A program made the translations under genes and the position numbers. A stretch of DNA of 64,000 nt from Chitinophaga sp. S165. Its GTDB lineage: Bacteria; Bacteroidota; Bacteroidia; Chitinophagales; Chitinophagaceae. Location of the stretch: NCBI RefSeq assembly GCF_003182155.1, contig NZ_QGTG01000002.1, positions 1,417,613-1,481,612 on the forward strand, read 5' to 3'. Shown here piece after piece: positions 1 through 7,538 of this stretch. The number at the start of each line of letters is the position of its first letter. The stretch's first letter is position 1. A model generated the notes under the pieces. The model was given only the letters and a program-made list of their open reading frames with translations. It did not search any database and had not been told where the DNA came from.

Positions 1-2247
1 TAATGGAAAATTCGCATTTGGTATAATATTCCCCAATCCATCTACAACATCCACATTTACGTACACGAGAGAACCGGGGTCTGAAGATATTTGTTTACGG
101 TCAGCTGTTAACCTGATAGCCGACGGTGGTTCTGTTACGGCAAGTGTTTTAACGCCGATCTCATTCTCTTTGCTGTCGTATACGAAGGCGGTCAGCACGC
201 CGGGAACATAGGGAATATCAAAGGTCACGGTGAGGGGCACACTGTCCGATACATATTTGGTTGCCACCCGGCGGTCATTCAATACCAGGTTAACCTTCTT
301 TGCCCGTGTGAATACCCGCACCTGCATGGTGCTATCTTTCATACCCGGCCAGGTCCAGGAGGCCACCTCGTCTGGCCATCCCCATTTACTTACCTTTTCT
401 TCTTTTCCTTTTGGGATAGGTATATGCACCAGCATTTCAACAGGGCTGTTTCCCCACACCACATCGCGGTAATGGGACTGAGGTTTTTTATTGCCAATGA
501 GGTCTATGTCGCCGCACCAGGCATTGAACCAGGGGAAGGAGAGCCTGCCGGAACCGCTGCCGGTATAAGTGCTGTGTCCTATGCCGGCTTCTCCCAGATA
601 GTCCATGGCCGTCCATACGAAATCGCCGATCACAAAGGGAAGGCCCTGTACCTGGTTCCAGGAATTGTACAATTCTCCCGGAAGTGTTTCTGAACCGTAC
701 ATTACACGGCCGGGGACGCGTCTCTTATCGATAGCATAGCTGTACCACTGATAGTTGTAACCGGCTACGTCCAGCAAAACAAAAGAGGCGTCTGTAGCCT
801 CCCAGGCAAATGGCCGTCCCTGGAAGTCGTTCTCTGCTTCAGTAATAGCGCGGGTGCTATCCAATCTCCGGATCTCTTTGACCATCTGGCGGGTAATTGC
901 CAGACCGGGAGGGTCCACCCGTTCCGGAATCTCATTTCCAATACTCCACATAATGATGCTGGGATGATTCCTGTCGCGCATTACCATACTTTGCAGGTCG
1001 CGTTGCCACCAATCTTTGAAGAACCGGTGATAATCCAGTGGTTGTTTTTGTTCCATCCACACATCGAAGGCTTCATCTATCACCAGCATGCCTGATTTGT
1101 CGCAGGCTTCCAGGAATTTTTCGGAAGGCGGATTATGGCTGGTGCGGATGGCATTGAAACCGTAAGTCTTCATCAGTTCCACCTTCCTTTCTTCAGCCCT
1201 GTCAAAAGCAGCCGCTCCGAGCAGGCCGTTGTCGTGATGCAGGCAGCCGCCTTTGAGCAGGACTTTCTCTCCATTGATGGTGAGGCCGTTACGCGGGCTT
1301 ATGTTGATCTTCCGGATACCTGTATTGACTACCAGCTGGTCGGTGGTTGTTTTAGACTTCACATTCATTGTATCCAGCAGTCGGATTTCGGTGGTATAGA
1401 GGTAGGGTCTTTCCGGCGACCATAACGCCGGATTATTTACTGTGAGTTGTTTGGTGACGATGGTCGTATCGCCTGGCGTAACCGTCACTGGCTGCATGGC
1501 ATCGGCGACTACCAGCCCCGTACTATCCTTCAACCGGATCTGCAGCATACGTTGGGCTGCCGTTTTTCCGCTGCTTGTCATTGCCGAGGTGACCTGCACA
1601 ACGGCTTTTTCTTTTCCAGCCTCCGGGCTGGTGATAAAGATGCCGTCTTTTACCAGGTGTACAGGAGGGGGCATTACCAGGTGAACATGCCTGTAGATAC
1701 CCGCACCTGTATACCAACGGGAATTAAGCCCCTCATTTTTGACCCTTACAGCTATAACGTTCTTTTGTCCGGCAGCTGCGAGATAAGGCGTCATATCGTA
1801 CGTAAAGGGCGTATATCCATACGGGTGGTTACCGAGGTGATGCCCGTTGATCCAGACGTCACTGTCCATGTATACGCCTTCAAAACGGACAGCAACGGTC
1901 TGCCCCTCAGGGAGGGACGGCAAAGTGAATTGCTTACGGTACCAGGCGATGCCGCCTACTACATAGGCGCCGTGCTCCTGTACCGGACTGTATTTGTTGA
2001 AAGGGCCGATAATGGTGCTGTCGTTCTGCCCGGGAAGGTCTTCTATCGCCCAGTCGTGCGGCAGGTGCAGTATTCTCCAGTCGGCATCGGGATATTCTGG
2101 TTTCTCTGCTCCGTTCAACCTGTTTTTTTTGAACCGCCAGTTATCGTCGAACAGTTGTTCTCTGACCAGCGGTAGCTTTTTTATTTGTCCATAGGATTGA
2201 AGGGCGAGCAACAGGCTGCCCAGGCAGAATAGTTTAGCAAGGCTCAT
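1..2247 (-). CDS. Glycoside hydrolase family 2 beta-galactosidase, 3' end outside window
   Basis: Open through all 749 visible codons from the ATG at 2247 and still open at base 1, so the C-terminus is missing. It begins with a signal peptide (MSLAKLFCLGSLLLALQSYGQ), so the enzyme is exported, probably to the periplasm. The N-terminal jelly-roll (WRFKKN, LPHDWAIEDLPG, GGIAWYRKQF, VWINGHHLGNHPYGYTPF), an Ig-like sandwich and the TIM barrel follow in the usual GH2 order. In the barrel I see FNAIRTSHNPPS, the acid/base motif GNE (E439) and a probable nucleophile at E520 (YGSET). The barrel is followed by DUF4982-like sequence (WGWPDEVASWTWPG). The reaction would be removal of terminal beta-galactosyl residues from plant or host glycans; other GH2 specificities are possible. 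It has no close partner on its strand inside the window. Confidence 0.93.
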   Translation of the reverse strand, partial: MSLAKLFCLGSLLLALQSYGQIKKLPLVREQLFDDNWRFKKNRLNGAEKPEYPDADWRILHLPHDWAIEDLPGQNDSTIIGPFNKYSPVQEHGAYVVGGIAWYRKQFTLPSLPEGQTVAVRFEGVYMDSDVWINGHHLGNHPYGYTPFTYDMTPYLAAAGQKNVIAVRVKNEGLNSRWYTGAGIYRHVHLVMPPPVHLVKDGIFITSPEAGKEKAVVQVTSAMTSSGKTAAQRMLQIRLKDSTGLVVADAMQPVTVTPGDTTIVTKQLTVNNPALWSPERPYLYTTEIRLLDTMNVKSKTTTDQLVVNTGIRKINISPRNGLTINGEKVLLKGGCLHHDNGLLGAAAFDRAEERKVELMKTYGFNAIRTSHNPPSEKFLEACDKSGMLVIDEAFDVWMEQKQPLDYHRFFKDWWQRDLQSMVMRDRNHPSIIMWSIGNEIPERVDPPGLAITRQMVKEIRRLDSTRAITEAENDFQGRPFAWEATDASFVLLDVAGYNYQWYSYAIDKRRVPGRVMYGSETLPGELYNSWNQVQGLPFVIGDFVWTAMDYLGEAGIGHSTYTGSGSGRLSFPWFNAWCGDIDLIGNKKPQSHYRDVVWGNSPVEMLVHIPIPKGKEEKVSKWGWPDEVASWTWPGMKDSTMQVRVFTRAKKVNLVLNDRRVATKYVSDSVPLTVTFDIPYVPGVLTAFVYDSKENEIGVKTLAVTEPPSAIRLTADRKQISSDPGSLVYVNVDVVDGLGNIIPNANFPL

Positions 2248-2358
2248 AGAATTCTATATTTTCCCAGTGTGAATGCGGTTTTCCCCGTTTTTGAAATGCA
2301 TCTCACAGATGGAATCCGAAAGTTATTTTAAAAATTTTGATATTTTTTTTGAATCATT

Positions 2359-2389
2359 TTTGGTTAATTCAAAAAATCGCCTACCTTTG
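2359..2389 (+). promoter_or_regulatory. Bacteroidota-type promoter of the tRNA-Pro gene
   Basis: TTTG at 2359-2362, exactly 19 bases, then TACCTTTG at 2382-2389. This matches the TTTG-N19-TAnnTTTG consensus of the Bacteroidota primary sigma factor. It lies about 50 bases upstream of the tRNA. Confidence 0.8.
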
Positions 2390-2440
2390 CAATCCCAAAC
2401 ATCGAAAGCGATGGCAACAAAGCGAGATGTTTAACGGGTT

Positions 2441-2514
2441 CGGGGCGTAGCGTAGCCCGGTATCGCGCCTGCTTTGGGAGCAGGAGGTCGCAGGTTCGAA
2501 TCCTGCCGCCCCGA
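2441..2514 (+). tRNA. tRNA-Pro (anticodon TGG)
   Basis: Full cloverleaf. Acceptor stem CGGGGCG (2441-2447) pairs with CGCCCCG (2507-2513), discriminator A at 2514. Anticodon stem CCTGC/GCAGG (2468-2472, 2480-2484) encloses loop TTTGGGA, giving anticodon TGG. T arm GCAGG-TTCGAAT-CCTGC is at 2490-2506. The 3' CCA is not encoded. An accessory gene starts 76 bases downstream, which fits tRNA genes as insertion hot spots. Confidence 0.97.
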
Positions 2515-2518
2515 CAGA

Positions 2519-2545
2519 AGGAGATCAGAAATGATCTCCTTTTTT
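2519..2545 (+). terminator. Intrinsic terminator of tRNA-Pro
   Basis: Perfect 9-bp stem AGGAGATCA/TGATCTCCT closed by a GAAA tetraloop (2528-2531), followed directly by a run of T. Confidence 0.9.
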
Positions 2546-2590
2546 GTTTCTTCTCCATACCATTTGCATGGATTACTTTATTTTTGAACC

Positions 2591-4222
2591 ATGCGTATCA
2601 CAAAACTGGAACTTCGAAATTTTAAGCGTTTTTCTGACCTGACCATTGATAAAATACCAGAGACTTCAAAGTTGGTATTACTAATTGGAGCCAATGGATC
2701 AGGTAAATCCTCTGTTTTTGATGCATTTAATTTTATAGGAAGAGATGTTGTAGGACAGTTTCATCCCGATAATTTTGAGCTACGTATTAAGCCCTATTAT
2801 GCTAAAAATGAGGCTGATCCGGAAGTCCTAATTTCTATGTCTATTAATCAGCAAGTTGGTTACTCCGACGGAATGCTAAAAGGTGATCGGCGAGTATTGA
2901 AAAACAAATTCATTGGTAGAAGTAGTATACGCATTGTACCAAGAATCTCCCAAAAAGGTACCAGCGATGCCGTTGTCAATAACTCGGATGGCCCTTTTTC
3001 ATTTATTGATGCTGATGAGAGATTCGATAATGATCTGGCCCAATATATTCAGCAGATTGATAATGCTTTAAGAGAGCCTGTTTTTAGTGGTCGCTCTGCC
3101 GATACATTACAAATATTTCAGGATTTTATTCAGCCGTTAAATCAGTCACTTCTTAATATTCTAGGAGGGGATGAACTTACAACTATTCAAATAGCTGAGT
3201 TTAAAAATGCTACCTCTCAGGAAAGCGCTAAGTTAATATTCAAAAAAGGAACTTCTAAAATTAACTACGATCTACTAAGCCATGGAGAAAAACAGATTGT
3301 AATTCTCCTGTTGAACTTTGTAGTAAGGAAGGAACAATATAAAGATGCTGTCATTTACATTGATGAAATGGACTGCCATTTAAATACATCCCTTCAATCC
3401 AAATTATTATCAGAAATTGTCGATGTCTGGATACCTGAAGATGCACAGCTATGGACCGCTTCCCATGCACTTGGTTTTATAGACTTTGCGAGAAATGCTG
3501 AAAATGCAAGTATCATAGATCTTGATTCTCTAAACTTTGATTTACCGCAGTTGCTAGTACCAGAGCCAAAGGGGAACCTTGAAGTATATGATATTGCTGT
3601 ACCGAAGGAAACGTTGCAAAATATTCTTCAGGGGCGAAAATTAGTTGTGGTCGAGAATCAGAATGATACATTTTTTAACCTGGCATTTAAAGGGAAGACA
3701 TATTTCTTCTTACCCGCCAAAGATAGTAGGGAATTATTCTTAACGATCAAAGGGGATTCTTCAATGTTGGGAATCAGAGACCGGGATTATTTCAGAGACG
3801 ATGAAATAGTGGCAATACAGAAAAAGCATCCTAATCTTAAAATTTTACATTACTATGCTTTCGAAAATTATATTTACCATCCGGAAAATATTGCAGAGCT
3901 AAAATGGGGAGATTTCAATAAAGAAGAGTACATCAAAGATATTACAGAACAGAAAAACCACAAACTTCATACAATCCTTCTTGGTCTTGCTACTTCAAGG
4001 CAAACTTACATTGAGTTTAAGGATGCAATTTCAAATGATGGTAAGGCTGAACCTATTCTGAAAGCATTGGAAAGTAATGATTTTGAAACATTTTATCCTT
4101 TTTTTAGTATGAAGACTTATTATAGTAAAGTGTACCTGCAACAAATACTTAATAAGCATACTGTGAGTGATCTTGTTAACACTAATTGGTTCCGGAATAG
4201 TATCGAAAACCTGTTAAAATAA
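2591..4222 (+). CDS. AAA ATPase fused to DUF4435/TOPRIM-like domain (PARIS-like, AriA-AriB fusion)
   Basis: 543 residues. The N-terminal half is an SMC/ABC-like AAA15 ATPase: MRITKLELRNFKRF start, Walker A GANGSGKS (33-40), signature LSHGEKQ (229-235), Walker B AVIYIDEMD (253-261). The C-terminal part from about residue 345 resembles DUF4435: VVVENQND (about 351) and a DRD acidic triad (397-399) followed by FENYIYHPENIA. AAA15 plus DUF4435 is the composition of the PARIS anti-phage system, where AriA senses phage anti-restriction proteins and AriB is a TOPRIM nuclease effector; merged one-gene forms are known. At 543 residues this is shorter than I would expect for a full merge, so an OLD-like single-gene ATPase-nuclease is the alternative. 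The gene is visibly more AT-rich than its neighbours and sits directly behind tRNA-Pro, both signs of transfer. Start chosen at the ATG giving the canonical N-terminus. Confidence 0.75.
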   Translation: MRITKLELRNFKRFSDLTIDKIPETSKLVLLIGANGSGKSSVFDAFNFIGRDVVGQFHPDNFELRIKPYYAKNEADPEVLISMSINQQVGYSDGMLKGDRRVLKNKFIGRSSIRIVPRISQKGTSDAVVNNSDGPFSFIDADERFDNDLAQYIQQIDNALREPVFSGRSADTLQIFQDFIQPLNQSLLNILGGDELTTIQIAEFKNATSQESAKLIFKKGTSKINYDLLSHGEKQIVILLLNFVVRKEQYKDAVIYIDEMDCHLNTSLQSKLLSEIVDVWIPEDAQLWTASHALGFIDFARNAENASIIDLDSLNFDLPQLLVPEPKGNLEVYDIAVPKETLQNILQGRKLVVVENQNDTFFNLAFKGKTYFFLPAKDSRELFLTIKGDSSMLGIRDRDYFRDDEIVAIQKKHPNLKILHYYAFENYIYHPENIAELKWGDFNKEEYIKDITEQKNHKLHTILLGLATSRQTYIEFKDAISNDGKAEPILKALESNDFETFYPFFSMKTYYSKVYLQQILNKHTVSDLVNTNWFRNSIENLLK

Positions 4223-4459
4223 TTCGTTATTTTTTTAATGTCATTGTGCGCTCCGTGGCGTACGGTGTGGAAGCGGGTTCATTAATGTTTATAAAAAGGA
4301 GAAGGGTATTTGGAAACGGTGGTCGACCTTAGTGAGCTGGGTTAGCTAAATGATCCCATAACCCAACGAATCTTATGCCTAAAGAGACACTATTTATAGA
4401 CCTGTTACATATAAATCAAGTCCGTATTCAGACAGTTATTGTGACGCGTTCATCTAAAT

Positions 4460-4932
4460 CTATTCCCCTTTATTTTGTTTAAGTATGTCTTTAAATTCTT
4501 TTTCAAAATCACTTTTAAAAGTCCTACCTTGTTCGATCCGGAATTTCTCATACGCTGTTTCCGCCAATTTCATTGCTACAGCATGACTGACTTTTCCTGC
4601 ATCTTTTAAAACCTGGTATTCATTAAATTGCAGAAAAGCATCTAATTTTTTTATCCAGTCAGTCATTTTCATTGGTAGTTGACGTGCTGCCTGGTTTTCG
4701 GCATAGTCTAAATACATGGAAACAATCCTTTCAAGTTCCTTTATTTCTTTTTCTATAAGGTAGTTTTTGGCAATTCCTATATCACTTTTTAATACCTAAA
4801 ACTATTGACTCTATAACCAACGGCAATAATAATGTCAAGGTTATAAAAATCAACTTCTCTTTTGACTTCCCTGCTACCCTCTTTTTGAACTACTCGAATT
4901 TTTCGAGTAGTTGCTATTTCATCTCGAAACAT
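4460..4932 (-). pseudogene. RhuM family protein remnant with internal deletion
   Basis: Two pieces of one RhuM-like protein lie in different frames. The upstream piece (about 4932-4803) reads MFRDEIATTRKIRVV, then KEGSREVKREVDFYNLD and IIIAVGYRVNS, the conserved RhuM middle. The downstream piece (about 4790-4460) reads KSDIGIAKNYLIEKEIKEL, MYLDYAENQAARQ, KLDAFLQFNEYQVL and the rest of the usual RhuM C-terminus. Between RVNS and KSDIG about 100 residues of a normal RhuM are missing and the frame changes. The N-terminal DNA-binding part is also absent. RhuM proteins are frequent on genomic islands and beside restriction systems; their biochemical role is unclear. An 85-codon ORF starting at 4717 covers only the tail and is probably not functional. 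Confidence 0.75.
4888..4912. repeat. Inverted repeat inside the RhuM remnant
   Basis: Perfect 11-bp arms AACTACTCGAA and TTCGAGTAGTT around TTT. It overlaps the coding frame of the remnant, so it may be chance coding structure, but a second hairpin lies 22 bases away. Confidence 0.5.
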
Positions 4933-4934
4933 AC

Positions 4935-4960
4935 GCACAGTGACCAATAGATCACTGTGC
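4935..4960. repeat. Inverted repeat between two gene remnants
   Basis: Perfect 9-bp arms GCACAGTGA and TCACTGTGC around an 8-base loop, between the broken RhuM gene and the hydrolase fragment. No T run follows on either side, so it is not a convincing terminator. Confidence 0.5.
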
Positions 4961-4968
4961 ATAGTAGT

Positions 4969-5222
4969 TTATCCCCGGAATGATCGGAACGCTTTATACA
5001 TCTCCCCTGCAAATATCTCTGGCTGTTCAAAGGCGGCAAAGTGCCCTTCCTTATCCACCATATTCCAATAAAACAAGTTTGGCCAGGCGGCTTCGGCCCA
5101 GGCACGTGGAGGAAGAAATGTTTCGCCAGGGAAAACATTTAATTCAAATGGAGTAACAGATGCTGTCGCTTGTGGTAATGTAAATATCTGTGGTAGATCA
5201 TGACTTACACTCGAAAAAGGTT
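4969..5222 (-). pseudogene. 3' fragment of an epoxide-hydrolase-like alpha/beta hydrolase
   Basis: An uninterrupted frame ends at the TAA at 4969-4971 and reads back through PRAWAEAAWPNLFYWNMVD, KEGHFAAFEQPEIFAGEMY and KAFRSFRG. The GHFAAFEQPE block is the catalytic-His region of epoxide-hydrolase-type alpha/beta hydrolases. The frame closes at a stop near 5223, so only about 85 C-terminal residues remain and the catalytic core (oxyanion hole, nucleophile elbow) is gone. It is debris of a deleted gene, in the same orientation as the RhuM remnant. Confidence 0.7.
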
Positions 5223-5260
5223 GCTTTCAATTTGTTCCATACTGTTCTGAATTTTCCGGT

Positions 5261-5290
5261 TCATATTATTTCTGTAAAGAAATAATATGA
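5261..5290. repeat. Perfect 13-bp hairpin
   Basis: Arms TCATATTATTTCT (5261-5273) and AGAAATAATATGA (5278-5290) around GTAA. It stands just upstream of the truncation point of the hydrolase fragment. There is no clear U tract, so a terminator role is unproven. Confidence 0.55.
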
Positions 5291-5727
5291 ATTTCGATCC
5301 AACTGTCCCATTTAGCTCAATGTTCCTGACAAATTAGCTCAGACATACATGTCAGTTAGCAAGCAGTTGACTGGTACAACTCAGACGAGCTGCGATAAAT
5401 TAAACATCTTCTGCATCTGATAAAATGACTTAATACTAACTCATTCATTCCAATATATTTATGCCCGAAAATTTTATTTCGTGTATAAAATATCAGTATA
5501 TTTAACTTCAGACTGACCTCAAAGTAATACTCAAAAAACCATAATCATTGCGGACCGATTAAATCAACCTTAATATCATTTTAACGAAACCTTATCTGGC
5601 AATTGCACAGCAATAGCACGGTGCATTCATGCGTCATGATCACTATTCAATCATAACAGGAGTGATGCCTGTCTGTGATATTATTGCCCTGTTTTCATCT
5701 CATCACAACCAAAATCATCCTGTTGCA
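5291..5727. other. Non-coding stretch, no recognisable element
   Basis: AT-rich DNA with no convincing ORF, RNA gene or consensus promoter. An in-frame extension of the next gene back to 5629 exists but lacks a sensible N-terminus. The edge of the accessory patch probably falls here. Confidence 0.5.
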
Positions 5728-7203
5728 ATGAAGAAAATCCTCAAACAAAAAGTATGGCTCGTAGCCTTTGTTATTGTATTGATTGTTTATCTCGCGTCAG
5801 TTATTACTCCCGGACAAGCCACTAAAAACAGGCTCGCTGTTGACTCTTGCAATTGTAGTGCAGACGTGAACATTCCTTTTGGAAGCAACGTGCCCGGTGA
5901 TCTGCCTCCTGGCCAATTTAACAGTCAGACAAATTCTAACTGTTTCGGCTGGTGGCAATTTGTGTCGCTGAACTGGCCATCTGAAGGTGATTATTTTGGA
6001 ACGCCGGGGAGTACCGCTCCAGTACAATGGGAAACATATATCACGGCTGATGAGTTATATCCTCCCAATGGTGTACGCCCGCCTGCATGGGAACAGGTAG
6101 GAAGGAAATTACCTGCAGATGTTCTGAAGAAAGACAAGCGGATGTCAGAAGCTACGCTCTTTTTAACTGCGACAAGTAAATTCCGCGATCATCCCATGAT
6201 GGTGCTCGATTCCAGTAACGAAGAGGAAGCGCATCCTGAATTTGGCCCTGCATGGTTAGGAGCGCAGAACGGCACTAACTTATGGTATACCATCCACATG
6301 AACAGGGATGAGTACAACTTTATCGTAAACAATGGTTATTACAATGCAAATGCCCAATGCGATTCGGCGGCTGCTGGTGTGCCGGTTGTATTCCCTGAGG
6401 GTCAGTATAACGGTCCTACGGGCGCTGTAGAGATCAAGTCAGCCTGGATGGAGGTGACTGATCCCGACAACAAGAAATGGCTCACCTATAAACTTTCCAA
6501 AGCGGTGGTACTGGACGCTTCGACCGGCGAATATCGCTTCACGCTTGTAGCACTTGTAGGGCTGCATATTTTGCAGAAAACAACCTCGCAGCCTCAATGG
6601 GTATGGACCACTTTTGAGCATGAAAATAACGTTCCTGATGGCGATAATCCATCAACCAGCTATAACCTGTATAATCCGAATTGTCAGCCTAAGATCCTGA
6701 ACATACCGGCAGGTTGTTCTAATACAGGTGGCCCCGATACAATAGGTTGCGAGCCGAATAAAGCGCCCGGTTATTATCTCTGCAAAGGAGCAGGCCCGGT
6801 GCCTATACAGGTAACACGACGTTTCCCCATTCCTGATACTTCCAGGTTGATCACTAACACACTGCATAATTTTATCCGCCAGAAATATCCGGAATCTATC
6901 TGGCTACACTATAAGCTGATCAACGTGCTCTGGTCACAGGCTCCGCCACCACCACCGCCCACACAGCCGGTGAATGCTCCTTTAAAAACTAAAGGCATGC
7001 AACCACTGGAGCCAGTAGCTAATACAACAATGGAGACGTATATACAGCGGCAAACCTGTACCGGTTGTCACAGATATGCTTCTATATCAACTGCTGGTAG
7101 CTGTGACTCGACGTTAAAGGCATTTTCATCTGATTTTAGTTTCACGTTTGGTCTGGCACAAGCGCCAGGTAGCAGCCCTAAGGCGCAAAAAAAGAAGAAA
7201 TAA
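5728..7203 (+). CDS. Exported protein with a C-terminal haem-binding CTGCH motif
   Basis: 491 residues. I start at ATG 5728 because it gives a clean N-terminal membrane anchor or signal (MKKILKQKVWLVAFVIVLIV, then YLASVITPG); the 5629 ATG would put 33 unrelated residues in front. After the anchor comes a region with FGWWQFVSLNWPSEGDYFGT and VQWETY, which I associate from memory with a poorly studied family of bacterial cytochrome-like proteins. A proline-rich linker (APPPPPPTQP) precedes the C-terminal segment METYIQRQTCTGCHRYASI, a single CxxCH that could bind one c-type haem. A lysine-rich tail ends the protein. Function unknown; the haem motif suggests a redox role in the periplasm. It stands alone and has its own terminator. 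Confidence 0.75.
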   Translation: MKKILKQKVWLVAFVIVLIVYLASVITPGQATKNRLAVDSCNCSADVNIPFGSNVPGDLPPGQFNSQTNSNCFGWWQFVSLNWPSEGDYFGTPGSTAPVQWETYITADELYPPNGVRPPAWEQVGRKLPADVLKKDKRMSEATLFLTATSKFRDHPMMVLDSSNEEEAHPEFGPAWLGAQNGTNLWYTIHMNRDEYNFIVNNGYYNANAQCDSAAAGVPVVFPEGQYNGPTGAVEIKSAWMEVTDPDNKKWLTYKLSKAVVLDASTGEYRFTLVALVGLHILQKTTSQPQWVWTTFEHENNVPDGDNPSTSYNLYNPNCQPKILNIPAGCSNTGGPDTIGCEPNKAPGYYLCKGAGPVPIQVTRRFPIPDTSRLITNTLHNFIRQKYPESIWLHYKLINVLWSQAPPPPPPTQPVNAPLKTKGMQPLEPVANTTMETYIQRQTCTGCHRYASISTAGSCDSTLKAFSSDFSFTFGLAQAPGSSPKAQKKKK

Positions 7204-7232
7204 TAGGAGGGTAAAAAATGAAAGGAGAACTT

Positions 7233-7262
7233 ACGGCCCGTTTTCGGGCTGTTTCTTTTTTA
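7233..7262 (+). terminator. Intrinsic terminator after the CTGCH protein gene
   Basis: Stem ACGGCCCG/CGGGCTGT (one G-T pair) with a short TTTT loop, followed by TTCTTTTTT. Confidence 0.85.
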
Positions 7263-7538
7263 ATGTGCTAATACAATAGCGAAATATTCTGCTAAACTAC
7301 GGCATTGATCACATTGGAAACCTCAGTATCCACACACTTCGTGTAACCGTTTACTCTCTCCAACATTTAATTATTTCGGGAACGATTGCATAAATAAATC
7401 ATCGCCCGCGCACGTAAAACCAATAAAAAAGATAGAACTTGATGCTGTGAACAATTGGATTAGCCCAAAGCCATGGCGAGCTAACAGCCATTCCACTTAT
7501 GTAAAATTTATCTAACCAATATCATAAAAACAAACCCT
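7263..7538. other. Upstream region of the PL1 pectate lyase gene
   Basis: Non-coding. It holds the motif at 7378-7397 that recurs upstream of the PL9 gene. I found no match to the standard Bacteroidota promoter here, which would fit an activator-dependent or alternative promoter. Confidence 0.5.
7378..7397 (+). promoter_or_regulatory. Candidate pectinase operator, shared with the PL9 gene
   Basis: GGGAACGATTGCATAAATAA, 142 bases upstream of the PL1 start. It matches the PL9 upstream site (35934-35953, minus strand) at 18 of 20 positions, in the same orientation relative to the gene. The core GCAATCGTT resembles half of a LacI-family operator such as the PurR box ACGCAAACGTTTGCGT. The regulator itself is not in the window. 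Confidence 0.6.

Noticed and set aside
230..2194. Six plus-strand ORFs of 66-242 codons and one short minus-strand ORF
   Set aside because: They are shadows of the minus-strand GH2 beta-galactosidase, which shows family motifs through the whole region.
2364..2558. 64-codon minus-strand ORF across the tRNA gene
   Set aside because: It is the antisense of tRNA-Pro, its promoter and terminator.
4914..5138. 74-codon ORF between the two gene remnants
   Set aside because: Alternative frame of the epoxide-hydrolase fragment; the protein-like frame is the other one.
2441..5290. Genomic island with att repeat from the tRNA-Pro 3' end
   Set aside because: I looked for a second copy of the T-arm/acceptor sequence downstream and saw none, and there is no integrase, so only tRNA adjacency is claimed.
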